Positions 20,070 to 31,075 of a stretch of DNA of 37,868 nucleotides are shown in pieces. The notes below the pieces were generated by a model. It did not search any database. It worked only from the letters and a program-made list of their open reading frames with translations, and was not told the origin of the DNA. The DNA is from Stutzerimonas nitrititolerans (GTDB lineage: Bacteria; Pseudomonadota; Gammaproteobacteria; Pseudomonadales; Pseudomonadaceae). The stretch lies in contig NZ_RFFL01000020.1 in NCBI RefSeq assembly GCF_003696285.1, positions 1 to 37,868 of the forward strand. The letters run 5' to 3'. Every line of letters begins with the position of its first letter. Position 1 is the first letter of the stretch. The translations under genes and the position numbers were made by a program.

Positions 20070-20540
20070 TTAAAGTTGGGAGGCCAGTTTTTCGACCAGT
20101 TCGTTGTGTACCTTGGCGTCCACCTGGGACTCCAGGATCTTCTCCGCGCCGGCGACGGCCAGAGCCGCTACCTGACTGCGCAGTTGGTCCCTGGCACGGT
20201 TCACTTCCTGTTCGATCTCGGCGCGGGCACCGGCAACCAGACGCTCGCCTTCGGCACGTGCCTGCTGCTTGGCTTCCTCGACGATCGCGTTGGCGTGCTT
20301 GTTGGCCTGCTCGATGATCTGGGCAGCCTGTTCCTTGGTCTCGCGGAGGGTGTTGGACACCTTGTCCTGAGCCAGTTTCAGGTCTTGCTGCGCACGGCCT
20401 GCCGCATCCAGCCCTTCGGCGATCTTCTTCTGGCGTGCGGCCATGGCTGCCGTGACAGGCGGCCAGACGAACTTCATGCAGAACCAGACGAAGATAGCGA
20501 AGGCGAGCGTTTGACCGAACAGCGTCAAGTTAATGTTCAC
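20070..20540 (-). CDS. atpF: F1Fo ATP synthase subunit b
   Basis: A 156-residue b subunit, the peripheral stalk. One N-terminal membrane helix (about 5-27, [21 protein letters not shown]) is followed by a long charged, alanine-rich coiled coil that reaches the delta subunit. Two copies are used per complex. A 93-bp gap with a strong hairpin separates it from atpE upstream. Confidence 0.97.
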   Translation of the reverse strand: MNINLTLFGQTLAFAIFVWFCMKFVWPPVTAAMAARQKKIAEGLDAAGRAQQDLKLAQDKVSNTLRETKEQAAQIIEQANKHANAIVEEAKQQARAEGERLVAGARAEIEQEVNRARDQLRSQVAALAVAGAEKILESQVDAKVHNELVEKLASQL

Positions 20541-20592
20541 AGCGATTTACCTCGTGCTATCTCGTTCAACGCGGGAGTCATTCCACGGCGAC

Positions 20593-20613
20593 GGGGCTCG
20601 CCCGGCGAACCCC
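20593..20613 (-). other. Intercistronic hairpin between atpE and atpF
   Basis: GGGGCTCGC and GCGAACCCC pair over 9 positions (one G-T wobble on the transcript) around a 3-nt loop, 20 bp after the atpE stop. A hairpin just 3' of atpE could protect its mRNA; the c subunit is needed in many copies per complex. Confidence 0.5.
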
Positions 20614-20633
20614 ATCTCAAACCGGAAAAATGC

Positions 20634-20876
<243 letters not shown>

Positions 20877-20930
20877 CTAGGGGGGTTAAGGTTTTTCGTT
20901 TTAAAGCAAAAGTGTTTCCAGGGTCTGAGC

Positions 20931-21815
<885 letters not shown>

Positions 21816-22214
21816 TCAATGCTTCGGATTGTTTTTCAACAGCAGGAGAGCGCTCGCTCCAGTGCCCAGAACCAGCAGATAGCCGGTAAACAGCGCGATT
21901 GGCTCGAGCGGCTTCACTCCCACGAACACCAGCGCAAACAGCGCTGCTGCCAGAATCTGTTTCCCCATCTCGCCAGCCCAAAGGGACTGGACAACGGCAC
22001 GCGCCGAACGCGCACCGAAATAACGAAAGGCCTTGAACGCGAAATAAACGTTCGCTGAAAGCGCAATCAGGCCGCCGAGCAATCCTGAATAGCCGGCGAC
22101 GATACCAAACACGACCCCGCAGAAAACGGCGGCGGTCAGACCCACCACTGCCTGCGCGAACAGCACACGCACAACCGGCAAACGATGCAGAGGTGTGCGG
22201 TTGCGTATATTCAC
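21816..22214 (-). CDS. atpI: ATP synthase assembly protein I
   Basis: A 132-residue membrane protein with about four hydrophobic helices, first gene of the atp operon, thought to help c-ring assembly. I choose the GTG at 22214 (protein begins MNIRNRTPLHRLPVVRVLFAQ), preceded by GGAATC, because family members start just before the PLHRLPV-type stretch. An in-frame ATG at 22304 would add 30 residues of unrelated sequence and would lie within the predicted promoter, so it is unlikely. Confidence 0.9.
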   Translation of the reverse strand: MNIRNRTPLHRLPVVRVLFAQAVVGLTAAVFCGVVFGIVAGYSGLLGGLIALSANVYFAFKAFRYFGARSARAVVQSLWAGEMGKQILAAALFALVFVGVKPLEPIALFTGYLLVLGTGASALLLLKNNPKH

Positions 22215-22275
22215 CAGGATTCCGTCGCTGTCGCACCCACGATCCAAAATGACCGCGGTCAAAAAAAGCGCCGCG

Positions 22276-22304
22276 AGTATAGAAGTAGGCCAACTTGGGT
22301 TCAA
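22276..22304 (-). promoter_or_regulatory. Sigma70 promoter of the atp operon
   Basis: On the minus strand, TTGAAC (22304-22299) and TATACT (22281-22276) are separated by 17 bp, a near-consensus pair. It lies between parB and the atpI GTG start, leaving a leader of about 55 nt. Confidence 0.75.
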
Positions 22305-22347
22305 CCGCCGGGTAGTTATTTCCGATAGTCACTACATTCAATTTGTT

Positions 22348-23220
22348 TCAGCGGATGTGCGCCAGAACGCCCTGCAACTCATCCAGCGAGTTGTAGCGAA
22401 TCACCAACTGCCCCTTGCCCTTCTGCCCGTGCCTGATCTGCACGGGCGAGCCCAGGCGCTCGGCCAGCCGCTGTTCCAGGCGCTGGATGTCCGGATCGCC
22501 TTTCGGCTCCGCCTTCGCCACCTGCTTGTCGTTCAACCACTGGCGTACCAGGGCTTCGGTCTGCCGGACGGTCAGCCCCCTTGCGACAACATGACGCGCA
22601 CCCTCGACCTGCTGTTCGAGCGGCAATCCCAACAAGGCGCGGGCATGACCCATTTCCAGATCGCCATGAGAGAGTAGCGTCTTGATCTCGTCCGGCAAGG
22701 CGATCAGCCGCAACAGGTTGCTGACGGTCACCCGCGACTTGCCCACCGCGTCGGCGACCTGCTGCTGGGTCAGCTGGAATTCCTGCTGCAGCCGCTGCAA
22801 CGCCATGGCCTCCTCGATCGGGTTGAGGTCTTCGCGCTGGATGTTCTCGATCAGCGCCATGGCAATGGCGGCTTCGTCGGGTATGTCGCGCACCATGGCC
22901 GGAATCTTTTCCAGGCCGGCCTGCTGGCTGGCACGCCAGCGACGTTCACCGGCGATAATCTCGTAGCGGCCGCCGCCAATGGGACGCACCACGATCGGCT
23001 GCATCACGCCCTGGGCCTTGATCGACTGCGCCAGTTCCTCGAGCGTCACCGGGTCGATGTCCCGGCGCGGCTGGTACTTGCCGCGTTGAATCAGGTCGAG
23101 CGGCAGATGCTGCAATTCACGGGCATCGGCCTGAACGGCCTGTTCCTGCATGACGCTGACGTTGGCGCCACCGAGCAGGGCGTCCAGTCCGCGTCCCAGA
23201 CCTCTTTTCTTGGTCGCCAT
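22348..23220 (-). CDS. parB: Chromosome-partitioning protein ParB
   Basis: A 290-residue ParB/Spo0J protein that binds parS sites, spreads along DNA and acts with ParA to segregate the origin region. The N-terminal ATKKRGLGRGLDALLGG is the ParA-interaction end; GERRWRASQQAG is the ParB CTP-binding box; QLTQQQVADAVGKSRVTVSNLLRL is the helix-turn-helix for parS; the C-terminus is the dimerisation domain. It lies 10 bp after parA. Three candidate parS sites are found 11-15 kb away, at 34515, 35145 and 37675. Confidence 0.97.
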   Translation of the reverse strand: MATKKRGLGRGLDALLGGANVSVMQEQAVQADARELQHLPLDLIQRGKYQPRRDIDPVTLEELAQSIKAQGVMQPIVVRPIGGGRYEIIAGERRWRASQQAGLEKIPAMVRDIPDEAAIAMALIENIQREDLNPIEEAMALQRLQQEFQLTQQQVADAVGKSRVTVSNLLRLIALPDEIKTLLSHGDLEMGHARALLGLPLEQQVEGARHVVARGLTVRQTEALVRQWLNDKQVAKAEPKGDPDIQRLEQRLAERLGSPVQIRHGQKGKGQLVIRYNSLDELQGVLAHIR

Positions 23221-23230
23221 GAAAAATTCC

Positions 23231-24019
23231 TTATGCGGTTACGCTGCGGGGGGCACGCCGCTGGCGGCGCGACAACTCTCCCGCCAGCGCCAGATAGGCC
23301 AGTGCGCCCTTGGATTGCTTGTCGTAGACCAGCGCCGGCATGCCATGGCTGGGCGCTTCGGCCAGCCGCACGTTGCGCGGGATGACGGTATCGTAGAGCT
23401 TGTCGCCGAAATGCGCCTTGAGCTGCTCGGTCACGTCGTTGGTCAGGCTGCTGCGCGGGTCGTACATGGTGCGCAGCAGGCCTTCGATCTTCAGTGTCGG
23501 GTTGAGTGCCTGGCCGATGCGCTGGATCGAGTTGACCAGGTCGGTCAGGCCTTCGAGGGCGTAGTACTCGCACTGCATCGGAATGATCACGCCGTCGGCG
23601 GCGGTCAGCGCGTTGATGGTCAGCATCGACAGCGACGGCGGACAGTCGATGAGGATGTAGTCGTAGTTCTCGCGCACCGGTGCCAGCGCCTCGCGCAGGC
23701 GATTTTCCTTGGCGGGCAGGTTGAGCAGGGCGACTTCGGCAGCGGTCAGGTCGCGGTTGGCCGGCAGCAACTGGTAGCCGCCGTGCTCGGAGAACTGCAT
23801 GGCGTCGACCAGGCTGCATTCGCCGATCAGCACGTCGTAGATCGAGTACTCCAGATTCAACTTATCCACACCGCTGCCGGTGGTGGCGTTGCCCTGTGGA
23901 TCGAGGTCGATCAGCAGTACCCGCCGCCGGGTGGCGACGAGCGACGCGGCGAGGTTGATGCAGGTGGTGGTCTTGGCGACACCGCCCTTCTGGTTGGCGA
24001 TGGCGAATACTCTGGCCAT
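23231..24019 (-). CDS. parA: Chromosome-partitioning ATPase ParA (Soj)
   Basis: A 262-residue ParA/MinD-type ATPase. It has the deviant Walker A KGGVAKTT (11-18), LIDLDPQGNAT (switch I) and ILIDCPPSLSML (switch II). It binds DNA nonspecifically in the ATP state and is released by ParB, moving the origin region. It sits 18 bp downstream of rsmG and 10 bp upstream of parB, in an mnmG-rsmG-parA-parB series on the minus strand. Confidence 0.97.
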   Translation of the reverse strand: MARVFAIANQKGGVAKTTTCINLAASLVATRRRVLLIDLDPQGNATTGSGVDKLNLEYSIYDVLIGECSLVDAMQFSEHGGYQLLPANRDLTAAEVALLNLPAKENRLREALAPVRENYDYILIDCPPSLSMLTINALTAADGVIIPMQCEYYALEGLTDLVNSIQRIGQALNPTLKIEGLLRTMYDPRSSLTNDVTEQLKAHFGDKLYDTVIPRNVRLAEAPSHGMPALVYDKQSKGALAYLALAGELSRRQRRAPRSVTA

Positions 24020-24037
24020 GTCAGTGTCTGTCCGCTG

Positions 24038-24685
24038 TCATGAAGTGCGGCGCAGTATCAACAGATGACGCTGGCCTTGGCAACCGGGAACCTTGAGCAC
24101 TTCACAACTGCGCAAGGAAAAGTCGTCGGGCAGCGCCTGCAGCTCGTCGTCCGGCTGCACGCCTTTCATCGCCAGCCAGCGGGTATCGTCGTCGCCGAGG
24201 TGGCGTGTCCAACTGGTGAAATCCGCCAGCGAGCTGAATGCTCGAGAAGTGATGCCGTCGAAGGGCCGTTCCGGGCGGTATTGCTCGACCCGGCTGTGGA
24301 TAACCTCAAGGTTGGCCAGCTGCAGTTCGAGCTTCACCTGGGTAAGAAAGCGCGTCTTCTTGCCGTTGGAGTCGAGCAGGGTGAAGGCGCGTTCGGGAAA
24401 CAGGATCGCCAGCGGTATGCCGGGCATGCCGCCACCGCTGCCCACGTCCAGCCAGCGTTCGCCGCCCTCGGCGACGTAGGGCACCACGCTCAGGCTGTCG
24501 AGCAGGTGCCGCGAGACCATTTCGTCCGGATCGCGCACCGCCGTCAGGTTGTAGGCCTTGTTCCACTTGATCAGCAGTTGCAGGTAGGCGAGCAGTTGCT
24601 GTTTCTGGGTATCGCTCAGGGCGACACCGAGCTTGGCGGCGCCGCTGTCCAGTTCGTCGGCGTGCGCCGGGGTGACATTGCTCAT
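24038..24685 (-). CDS. rsmG: 16S rRNA (guanine-527-N7)-methyltransferase
   Basis: A 215-residue SAM-dependent methyltransferase (formerly GidB) that methylates G527 of 16S rRNA; loss gives low-level streptomycin resistance. The SAM site reads [15 protein letters not shown] (about 76-90), and [20 protein letters not shown] precedes it. Its ATG shares one base with the mnmG stop (TGATG), so the two are translationally coupled. Confidence 0.97.
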   Translation of the reverse strand: MSNVTPAHADELDSGAAKLGVALSDTQKQQLLAYLQLLIKWNKAYNLTAVRDPDEMVSRHLLDSLSVVPYVAEGGERWLDVGSGGGMPGIPLAILFPERAFTLLDSNGKKTRFLTQVKLELQLANLEVIHSRVEQYRPERPFDGITSRAFSSLADFTSWTRHLGDDDTRWLAMKGVQPDDELQALPDDFSLRSCEVLKVPGCQGQRHLLILRRTS

Positions 24686-26580
24686 CAGGCGCTCTGCTCC
24701 AGCTGGCGGCCGCTGCTGCGTTTCTTCAGGTGGATCAGCAGCAGCGACACCGCCGCCGGCGTGACGCCGGGAATACGCGAAGCCTGGCCGAGCGTGGACG
24801 GCCTGGCCTGGGACAGCTTGTGCTGGATTTCCTTGGAAAGGCCGGCGATCGTCGAGTAGTCCAGATCCTCGGGCAGCGCGATGTTCTCGCTCTCGCGCAG
24901 GCGCTGGATCTCATCCTGCTGACGCTCGATGTAACCGGCGTACTTGGTCCTGATCTCGACCTGTTCGGCTACCTGCGGATCATCCACGGCACCGCCGGTC
25001 AGGGCGACCAGCCCGTGGTAGTCGATTTCTGGCCGCGCGAGCAGGTTCAGCAGGTTGTACTCGTGGGTCAGCGGCGTGCCGAAACGGGCGGCAATGGCAT
25101 CGCCCTGTTCGGTACCGGGGCGCACCCAGGTTTCCTTCAGGCGCTGTTCCTCGCGCTGAATGCTCTCGCGCTTGCGCTCGAAGGCCGCCCAGCGCTCGTC
25201 GTCCACCAGGCCCAGTTCGCGGCCTTTCTCGGTCAGGCGCAGGTCGGCATTGTCCTCACGCAGAATCAACCGGTACTCGGCGCGCGAGGTGAACATGCGA
25301 TACGGCTCCTGGGTGCCGAGGGTGATCAGGTCGTCGATCAGCACGCCCAGATAGGCTTCGTCGCGGCGCGGATACCAGCTGTCGCGCCCCTGCGCGCGCA
25401 GCGCGGCGTTGGTGCCGGCGAGCAGACCCTGCACGCCGGCCTCCTCGTAGCCGGTGGTGCCGTTGATCTGACCGGCGAAGAACAGGCCGCCAATCACCTT
25501 GGTTTCCAGGCTGTGTTTCAGGTCGCGCGGGTCGAAGTAGTCGTATTCGATGGCGTAGCCAGGGCGCACGATGTGGGCATTCTCCATGCCGCGAATGCTC
25601 TGCACGATCTGCAGCTGCACGTCGAACGGCAGCGAGGTGGAGATGCCGTTGGGATACAGCTCGTGGGTGGTCAGGCCTTCCGGCTCGATGAACACCTGGT
25701 GGCTGTCCTTGTCGGCGAAGCGGTGAATCTTGTCTTCGATCGATGGGCAATAGCGCGGACCGACGCCCTCGATGATGCCGGAATACATCGGCGAGCGATC
25801 CAGGTTGGCGGCGATGATCTCGTGGGTGCGTGCATTGGTGTGGGTGATCCAGCAGCTGACCTGCCGCGGATGCTGCTCGCGACTGCCGAGAAAGGACATC
25901 ACGGGCAGCGGGTTATCCCCAGGCTGCTCGATCATCTGCGAGAAATCCACCGAACGACCGTCGATACGCGGTGGAGTACCGGTCTTGAGGCGTCCGACTC
26001 GCAGTGGCTGCTCGCGCAGTCGTTGTGCCAGCGCGATCGAGGGCGGATCGCCGGCACGACCGCCGGAGTAATTCTGCAGGCCGATGTGGATAAGTCCGCC
26101 GAGGAAGGTGCCTGTGGTCAGTACCACTGACTCGGCGAAGAAGCGCAGCCCCATCTGGGTGACCACGCCCCTGACTTCCGCCTGCTCCACGATCAGGTCG
26201 TCGACGGCCTGCTGGAAGATCCACAGGTTTGGCTGGTTCTCGAGGATCTCGCGTACCGCGGCCTTGTATAGCACTCGATCGGCTTGCGCCCGGGTGGCTC
26301 GTACGGCCGGACCCTTGCGGCTGTTGAGTACACGAAACTGGATGCCGCCCTTGTCGGTCGCGGTCGCCATGGCACCGCCCAGGGCATCGATTTCCTTGAC
26401 CAGGTGGCTCTTGCCGATCCCACCGATGGCGGGGTTGCAGCTCATCTGCCCGAGCGTTTCGACGTTGTGTGTCAGCAACAGGGTTTTCACGCCCATGCGC
26501 GCAGCAGCCAACGCCGCTTCGGTACCGGCATGGCCACCGCCGATCACGATGACATCAAAACGGGAAGGGAAATCCACCAC
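24685..26580 (-). CDS. mnmG: tRNA uridine 5-carboxymethylaminomethyl modification enzyme MnmG
   Basis: A 631-residue flavoprotein (GidA) that with MnmE modifies U34 of several tRNAs. The FAD-binding motif [12 protein letters not shown] is at about 12-23; [17 protein letters not shown] region [14 protein letters not shown] and the C-terminal signature [20 protein letters not shown] are present. The start is GTG at 26580 or the adjacent in-frame GTG at 26577; the second gives MDFPSRFD, which resembles other Pseudomonas MnmG proteins. GAGG lies just upstream. It is the first gene of the mnmG-rsmG-parAB series. Confidence 0.97.
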   Translation of the reverse strand: MVDFPSRFDVIVIGGGHAGTEAALAAARMGVKTLLLTHNVETLGQMSCNPAIGGIGKSHLVKEIDALGGAMATATDKGGIQFRVLNSRKGPAVRATRAQADRVLYKAAVREILENQPNLWIFQQAVDDLIVEQAEVRGVVTQMGLRFFAESVVLTTGTFLGGLIHIGLQNYSGGRAGDPPSIALAQRLREQPLRVGRLKTGTPPRIDGRSVDFSQMIEQPGDNPLPVMSFLGSREQHPRQVSCWITHTNARTHEIIAANLDRSPMYSGIIEGVGPRYCPSIEDKIHRFADKDSHQVFIEPEGLTTHELYPNGISTSLPFDVQLQIVQSIRGMENAHIVRPGYAIEYDYFDPRDLKHSLETKVIGGLFFAGQINGTTGYEEAGVQGLLAGTNAALRAQGRDSWYPRRDEAYLGVLIDDLITLGTQEPYRMFTSRAEYRLILREDNADLRLTEKGRELGLVDDERWAAFERKRESIQREEQRLKETWVRPGTEQGDAIAARFGTPLTHEYNLLNLLARPEIDYHGLVALTGGAVDDPQVAEQVEIRTKYAGYIERQQDEIQRLRESENIALPEDLDYSTIAGLSKEIQHKLSQARPSTLGQASRIPGVTPAAVSLLLIHLKKRSSGRQLEQSA

Positions 26581-27065
26581 GCACCTCGTGCCTGTTCAGA
26601 TGATTTCTGGGGAAGCGCGCAAGTATAGGGATTCGTGGGGGCTTAAAGAAGGGCTTCTGGATAAAAAATAACCAATTGGAGAGGGTGAGCGATGGCTGGC
26701 TTCGATATAGATATGAATAAAGAAATTCTTTAAAGCTTATTCTTGTGTTTATAAATGCTCAGCGTTGCTTCTGTGGATAACCAGGTCAAGGCCTTGCAGC
26801 GACAGGCTTACAGCGAATGACAACCCTGTGCCGAAGCTGAGCGGCGCCCGTGTGAATCCCGTTATCAGGCTGTGGGTAAAAATGGAGTTTATCCACAGCC
26901 CGCTTCATCCTCTGTTTTATCCGGAACTTATCGACCGAGCTGAGGCAGGGTTTTCCACAGAGCTCAGTTGCTAATCGAGTATGTCGAAATGCCGGTTTTG
27001 CAGGTTTTCATACGCGCAGGACGATGTCCCGCCTGACTCGACGGAGCCCGAAACCAGCGATCAGA
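26581..27065. other. Intergenic region between mnmG and mnmE
   Basis: This 485-bp gap has no supported gene. It contains a probable mnmG -10 element, TATACT on the minus strand (26627-26622), whose -35 is poor. It also holds an AT-rich stretch (about 26700-26757) and a cluster of four DnaA boxes, given as a separate feature. From about 26975 to 27065 I see nothing notable. Confidence 0.8.
26706..26959. other. mnmG-side DnaA-box cluster, origin-like module
   Basis: Four DnaA boxes: TGTGGATAA at 26772 (minus orientation, perfect), TGTGGGTAA at 26871 (minus, one mismatch), TTATCCACA at 26889 (plus, perfect) and TTTTCCACA at 26951 (plus, fits TTWTNCACA). To the left is an AT-rich stretch containing TGTTTATA at 26746 and a 13-nt palindrome at 26720-26732 (AAAGAAATTCTTT). 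Box spacing and orientation equal those of the oriC at 31150-31337. E. coli oriC also lies beside mnmG (gidA), which makes an origin-derived function plausible. Whether initiation occurs here cannot be told from sequence. Confidence 0.7.
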
Positions 27066-28433
27066 TTACTTGCCGATGCAGAAACTGGAGAAGATGCGAC
27101 CCAGCAGATCGTCGGAGCTGAAAGCTCCGGTGATTTCGCCCAAGGCCTGCTGGGCCAGGCGCAGGTCTTCGGCCAGCAGCTCGCCGGCCCCGGCCAGGGT
27201 CAGCTGGGCGTGGCCGTGATCCAGATGGGCCCCCGCCTGGCGCAAGGCATCGAGATGTCGGCGACGAGCGCTGAAGCTGCTCTCGGTGGTCTGCTCGTAG
27301 CCCATGCAATCCTTCAGATGCTGGCGTAGCGTCTCTAGCCCCGTGCCGGACTTCGCCGAGAGCGCCAGCGTTACCTGCCCGTCGGCACCGGTGGAGAGAC
27401 TCGCCGGTTCCCCGGTGAGATCTGCCTTGTTGCGAATCAGGGTGGTTTTCGCCGGGTCCGGCCTGACGGCCAGTAGCTCCGGCCAGGCCGCCAGCGGATC
27501 GGCCGATTCCGGAGCGTTGGCATCCATGACCAGGAGCACCCGGTCGGCGTCCTGAATGGCCTGGATGGCCCGTTCCACCCCGATTCGCTCCACCTGGTCC
27601 TGGGTGTCGCGCAGGCCGGCGGTGTCCACCACATGCAGGGGCATGCCGTCGATGTGGATATGTTCGCGCAGCACGTCCCGGGTGGTGCCGGCGATATCGG
27701 TGACGATGGCGGCTTCACGCCCGGCCAGTGCATTGAGCAGGCTCGACTTGCCTGCATTGGGTCGACCGGCGATGACCACCGTCATGCCTTCGCGCAGCAG
27801 GGCGCCTTGCCCCGCTTCGCGCAGCACCTCGGATAGCTCGGCCCGGACGCCTTCGAGCATCTGCAGTACGTGGCCATCAGCGAGAAAGTCGATCTCCTCC
27901 TCGGGAAAGTCGATGGCCGCTTCCACGTAGATGCGCAGCTGGATGAGGGTTTCGGTCAACTGGTGCACGCGCCGGGAAAACTCGCCCTGCAGCGAACGCA
28001 CGGCATTGCGTGCGGCCTGCGCCGAGCTGGCCTCGATCAGGTCGGCGATAGCCTCGGCCTGGGCCAGATCGAGCTTGTCGTTGAGGAAGGCGCGCTCGCT
28101 GAACTCGCCCGGACGTGCCAGGCGAGCGCCGAGTTCGACGCAACGCTTGAGCAGCATGTCCAGCACCACCGGGCCACCGTGTCCCTGAAGCTCGAGCACG
28201 TCCTCGCCGGTAAAGGAGTTGGGGCCGGGGAAGAACAGCAGCAGGCCTTCGTCGAGCACCTCGCCGTCGTCGGCATGGAAGGGCCCGTAATGGGCGTGCC
28301 GGGGAAGGGGCTCGCGCCCGCTCAGGGTGATCGCCAACGCTTTCGCCCGCGGTCCTGACACCCGGACGATGCCCACGCCGCCACGACCGGGGGCGGTGGC
28401 GATGGCTGCGATGGTTTCGCGATCCTGGCTCAT
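27066..28433 (-). CDS. mnmE: tRNA modification GTPase MnmE
   Basis: A 455-residue GTPase, partner of MnmG in modifying U34 of tRNA. The N-terminal tetrahydrofolate-binding domain (about 1-118) begins [22 protein letters not shown]; the G domain has G1 GRPNAGKS at 223-230, DIAGTTRD at 246-253 and DTAGLRD at 270-276, and NKAD for G4. The protein ends in FCIGK, carrying the conserved C-terminal cysteine. I take the ATG at 28433, preceded by GAGGAAA; an upstream in-frame start at 28475 would reach into the yidC terminator. It does not share a transcript with mnmG, from which the DnaA-box region separates it. Confidence 0.97.
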   Translation of the reverse strand: MSQDRETIAAIATAPGRGGVGIVRVSGPRAKALAITLSGREPLPRHAHYGPFHADDGEVLDEGLLLFFPGPNSFTGEDVLELQGHGGPVVLDMLLKRCVELGARLARPGEFSERAFLNDKLDLAQAEAIADLIEASSAQAARNAVRSLQGEFSRRVHQLTETLIQLRIYVEAAIDFPEEEIDFLADGHVLQMLEGVRAELSEVLREAGQGALLREGMTVVIAGRPNAGKSSLLNALAGREAAIVTDIAGTTRDVLREHIHIDGMPLHVVDTAGLRDTQDQVERIGVERAIQAIQDADRVLLVMDANAPESADPLAAWPELLAVRPDPAKTTLIRNKADLTGEPASLSTGADGQVTLALSAKSGTGLETLRQHLKDCMGYEQTTESSFSARRRHLDALRQAGAHLDHGHAQLTLAGAGELLAEDLRLAQQALGEITGAFSSDDLLGRIFSSFCIGK

Positions 28434-28464
28434 GCTGGTTTCCTCGGCCGCTGGACGAATAGCA

Positions 28465-28488
28465 AAACGCCCCAATCAAGGGGCGTTT
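28465..28488 (-). terminator. Rho-independent terminator after yidC
   Basis: AAACGCCCC and GGGGCGTTT form a perfect 9-bp stem with a 6-nt loop (28465-28488). On the minus strand it begins 18 bp after the yidC stop and runs into TTTTGCTATT. Confidence 0.85.
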
Positions 28489-28506
28489 GCGAGGGTTGCA
28501 GGGGCG

Positions 28507-30189
28507 TCAGGCTTTTTTCGCCGCGCCTTCTATCTGCCGCGTAATGTACCACTGCTGGGCGATCGACAGGACGTTGTTGACGACCCAGTACAGCACCAGA
28601 CCAGCCGGGAACCACAGGAAGAAGAAGGTGAAGATGATCGGCAACAGCTTCATCACCTTGGCCTGCATCGGATCCGGCGGCGTCGGGTTGAGCTGCTGCT
28701 GGATGAACATGGTCACGCCCATGATGATCGGCAGGATGAAGAAGGGATCCTTGATCGACAGGTCGGTGATCCAGAACATCCAGGGCGCCTGGCGCATCTC
28801 TACGCTTTCCAGCAATACCCAGTAGAGGGCCAGGAACACCGGCATCTGCACCAAAATCGGCAGGCAGCCGCCCAGCGGATTGATCTTCTCCTTCTTGTAC
28901 AGCTCCATCATTGCCTGGGACATCTTCTGGCGGTCGTCGCCGAACTGTTCCTTGAGCGCCTGCATCTTCGGCGATACCGCCCGCATGCGTGCCATCGACT
29001 TGTAGCTGGCGGCCGACAGCGGGAAGAACGCCAGCTTGATGATGATGGTCAGGACGATGATCGACCAGCCCCAGTTGCCGAGCAGCGCATGGATATTCTC
29101 AAGCAGCCAGAAGATCGGCTGGGCGATGAACCAGAGGATGCCGTAGTCGACGGTCAGGCGCAGGCCGGGGGAGAGCTCCTCCAGCTTGTCCTGGCTCTTG
29201 GGACCGGCATACAGCGTGGCGCCGGTCTCGCCCTGGGTGCCTGCCGCGACACTGATCGCGGGGCCGGTGAAACCGATGATGTAGTTGCCCTGGCCGTCCT
29301 TGCGGGTCTGCACCTGGTTGGTCTGATCGGCCGGCGGAACCCAGGCGGTCACGAAGTAATGCTGCAGCCAGGCGATCCAGCCACCTTCCACGGTTTGGCG
29401 AAGGTTCTTGTCGTCCATGTCACCCATGGAGACCTTGGTGTAGGGCTCGTCTTTGGTCCAGAGCGCGGCACCCAGGTAGGTGGCGGTGCCGGTAGCGGTG
29501 CTCGAGGAAGGATCGCCACTGCTGTCGCGCTTGAGCTGGCCAAACATGTAGCCGGTCCAGGGCTTGCCGCTCTGGTTGTCGATCAGATAACGCACGTTCA
29601 GGTCGTAGTTTTCACGGGCGAAAGTGAAACGCTTGACGTAGTTCACGCCATCGGCGCTGTAGGTCAGGTCGACCACCAGCTGATCCTCGCCTTCGGCGAG
29701 CTGATACTGCCGTTGCGCGCTGCTGTACAGCGGCCGGCCGCTGGCCTGATCAGGGCCATCGCCGATCAATCCGCTCTGTGCCACGTAGAGACGTTGGCCG
29801 CTGCGTTCGAAGAGCTGGAAGGGGACGTCGGGGCGATCCTGGCGACGCGGATATTGCGGCAGGTGCAGCTCGACGATGTCGCCGCCACGTGGATCGATGG
29901 CAACGTCCAGTACGTCGGTGCGAACCCGGATGAGTTCTTCGCTCGAGGCGCTGGTGGACGGCAACGCACTGGCTTGCTCCTGACCTGCGACGGCCGGCAA
30001 GTCATCGTGCGTGCCGCTGCTGGCAGCAGGTGCCGAAGGCGTATCGGGTAGTTGAGGAACAGCGCTGGATTGTGTCTGGCTGGTCTCGGCAGGCAGGGCC
30101 GCCTGGCCATAGTCCTGATTCCACTGAAGAACCAGCAGGTAGGCAACGACTGCCAAGGCTACGAGCAGGATCGAGCGTTTGATATCCAT
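28507..30189 (-). CDS. yidC: Membrane protein insertase YidC
   Basis: A 560-residue inner-membrane insertase. An N-terminal membrane helix (about 6-22) is followed by the large periplasmic beta-domain (about 55-340), then the conserved five-helix core containing WGWSIIVLTIIIKLAFFPLS and the cytoplasmic hairpin region KMQALKEQFGDDRQKMSQAMMELYKKEK. It inserts small membrane proteins, including the Fo c and a subunits encoded nearby. It lies 2 bp after yidD, in the rpmH-rnpA-yidD-yidC operon. Confidence 0.98.
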   Translation of the reverse strand: MDIKRSILLVALAVVAYLLVLQWNQDYGQAALPAETSQTQSSAVPQLPDTPSAPAASSGTHDDLPAVAGQEQASALPSTSASSEELIRVRTDVLDVAIDPRGGDIVELHLPQYPRRQDRPDVPFQLFERSGQRLYVAQSGLIGDGPDQASGRPLYSSAQRQYQLAEGEDQLVVDLTYSADGVNYVKRFTFARENYDLNVRYLIDNQSGKPWTGYMFGQLKRDSSGDPSSSTATGTATYLGAALWTKDEPYTKVSMGDMDDKNLRQTVEGGWIAWLQHYFVTAWVPPADQTNQVQTRKDGQGNYIIGFTGPAISVAAGTQGETGATLYAGPKSQDKLEELSPGLRLTVDYGILWFIAQPIFWLLENIHALLGNWGWSIIVLTIIIKLAFFPLSAASYKSMARMRAVSPKMQALKEQFGDDRQKMSQAMMELYKKEKINPLGGCLPILVQMPVFLALYWVLLESVEMRQAPWMFWITDLSIKDPFFILPIIMGVTMFIQQQLNPTPPDPMQAKVMKLLPIIFTFFFLWFPAGLVLYWVVNNVLSIAQQWYITRQIEGAAKKA

Positions 30190-30191
30190 GG

Positions 30192-30437
30192 TTACTCGGT
30201 CATCGATGATGAATTGGAGGTGTTATTGGTGGGCACGGGATCATAGCCGCCCGGATTCCATGGATGGCAACGGCCAAGCCTGCACAGGCTCAGCCAGCCA
30301 CCGCGCAGCAGGCCGTGTGTCTCGATGGCCTCTTGTGCATAGCAGGAGCAACTGGGATAGAAACGACAGTGACTGGCCATCATGGGACTGATGGCGTACC
30401 GGTAGATCCGGATCGGGATGAGGGCCAGTTTACGCAT
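30192..30437 (-). CDS. yidD: Membrane protein insertion efficiency factor YidD
   Basis: An 81-residue basic protein thought to help YidC-dependent insertion. Three conserved cysteines occur in [11 protein letters not shown], and [15 protein letters not shown] is the family signature. I take the ATG at 30437 ([18 protein letters not shown]), the usual length; a longer frame from 30464 adds nine residues and overlaps rnpA further. The start overlaps the rnpA 3' end by 8 bp. Confidence 0.94.
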   Translation of the reverse strand: MRKLALIPIRIYRYAISPMMASHCRFYPSCSCYAQEAIETHGLLRGGWLSLCRLGRCHPWNPGGYDPVPTNNTSNSSSMTE

Positions 30438-30825
30438 GGGAAGCTTTGGCCGGATTCGGTTCACCCTGAGGCTGCGAAGGGGTACGTGACAACCGCCTCC
30501 AGAGCTTGGCGAACTGCTTGGCCAGTTCCGGATTATCCAGATCGGCTAAACCCTTGCGAGCGATGACCACGATATCCCACCCCGCCAGGTCCATCTGATG
30601 ATGACGAAAGGTCTCGCGCAGCTGCCGCTTGATGCGGTTGCGCTCCACCGAGAGCTTGACGCTCTTTTTGCCGATCACCAATCCGATGCGAGGATGCGGA
30701 AGGTCGTTCTCTCGCACCAGCAGCAGAACATTCCTGCCCGGCAACTTACCGGAAGGGGAGTCGAAGACTGCCTTGAACTGGCGGGGGGTCAGCAGTCGCT
30801 TTTCCCGGCCGAAGTCCCGACTCAC
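30430..30825 (-). CDS. rnpA: Ribonuclease P protein component
   Basis: A 131-residue basic protein that supports the RNA catalyst in maturing tRNA 5' ends. It begins [21 protein letters not shown] and carries the RNP signature [17 protein letters not shown] choose GTG at 30825 because the Pseudomonas protein starts MVSRDF; a longer frame from 30930 would cover most of rpmH antisense to nothing known and is rejected. It is 16 bp downstream of rpmH and overlaps yidD by 8 bp. Confidence 0.95.
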   Translation of the reverse strand: MSRDFGREKRLLTPRQFKAVFDSPSGKLPGRNVLLLVRENDLPHPRIGLVIGKKSVKLSVERNRIKRQLRETFRHHQMDLAGWDIVVIARKGLADLDNPELAKQFAKLWRRLSRTPSQPQGEPNPAKASHA

Positions 30826-30841
30826 TACCTGTTCCGAGGTA

Positions 30842-30976
30842 TCAGACGGCCAGACGCTTGCGGCCTTTGGCGCGACGACGCGACAGGACGGCACGGCCGT
30901 TCTTGGTGGCCATACGGGCACGGAAGCCATGGGTACGAGCGCGCTTGATAGTGCTGGGTTGGAAAGTGCGTTTCAT
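30842..30976 (-). CDS. rpmH: 50S ribosomal protein L34
   Basis: A 44-residue ribosomal protein read directly from the minus strand: it begins [20 protein letters not shown] and ends KGRKRLAV, the universally conserved, extremely basic L34. It is the first gene of the rpmH-rnpA-yidD-yidC operon and diverges from dnaA across oriC. Confidence 0.98.
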
Positions 30977-31035
30977 GATGCGTTTACCTGGTGATCCATT
31001 GCGGGCCGGAATGGCCCCCTTTTAAGAGACCGGCG

Positions 31036-31064
31036 ATTGTAGAGAAGCAGGGGTGTCAGGTCAA
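31036..31064 (-). promoter_or_regulatory. rpmH operon promoter
   Basis: On the minus strand TTGACC (31064-31059) and TACAAT (31041-31036) are 17 bp apart, a near-consensus sigma70 pair about 60 bp before the rpmH ATG. Confidence 0.8.
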
Positions 31065-31075
31065 TTTCCAACCAG

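Noticed and set aside
22215..22304. A 30-residue extension of atpI to the ATG at 22304
   Set aside because: It overlaps the atp promoter and does not resemble the family N-terminus.
30826..30930. A longer rnpA beginning at 30930
   Set aside because: It would cover most of rpmH in another frame; the known protein starts at VSRDF, at the GTG at 30825.
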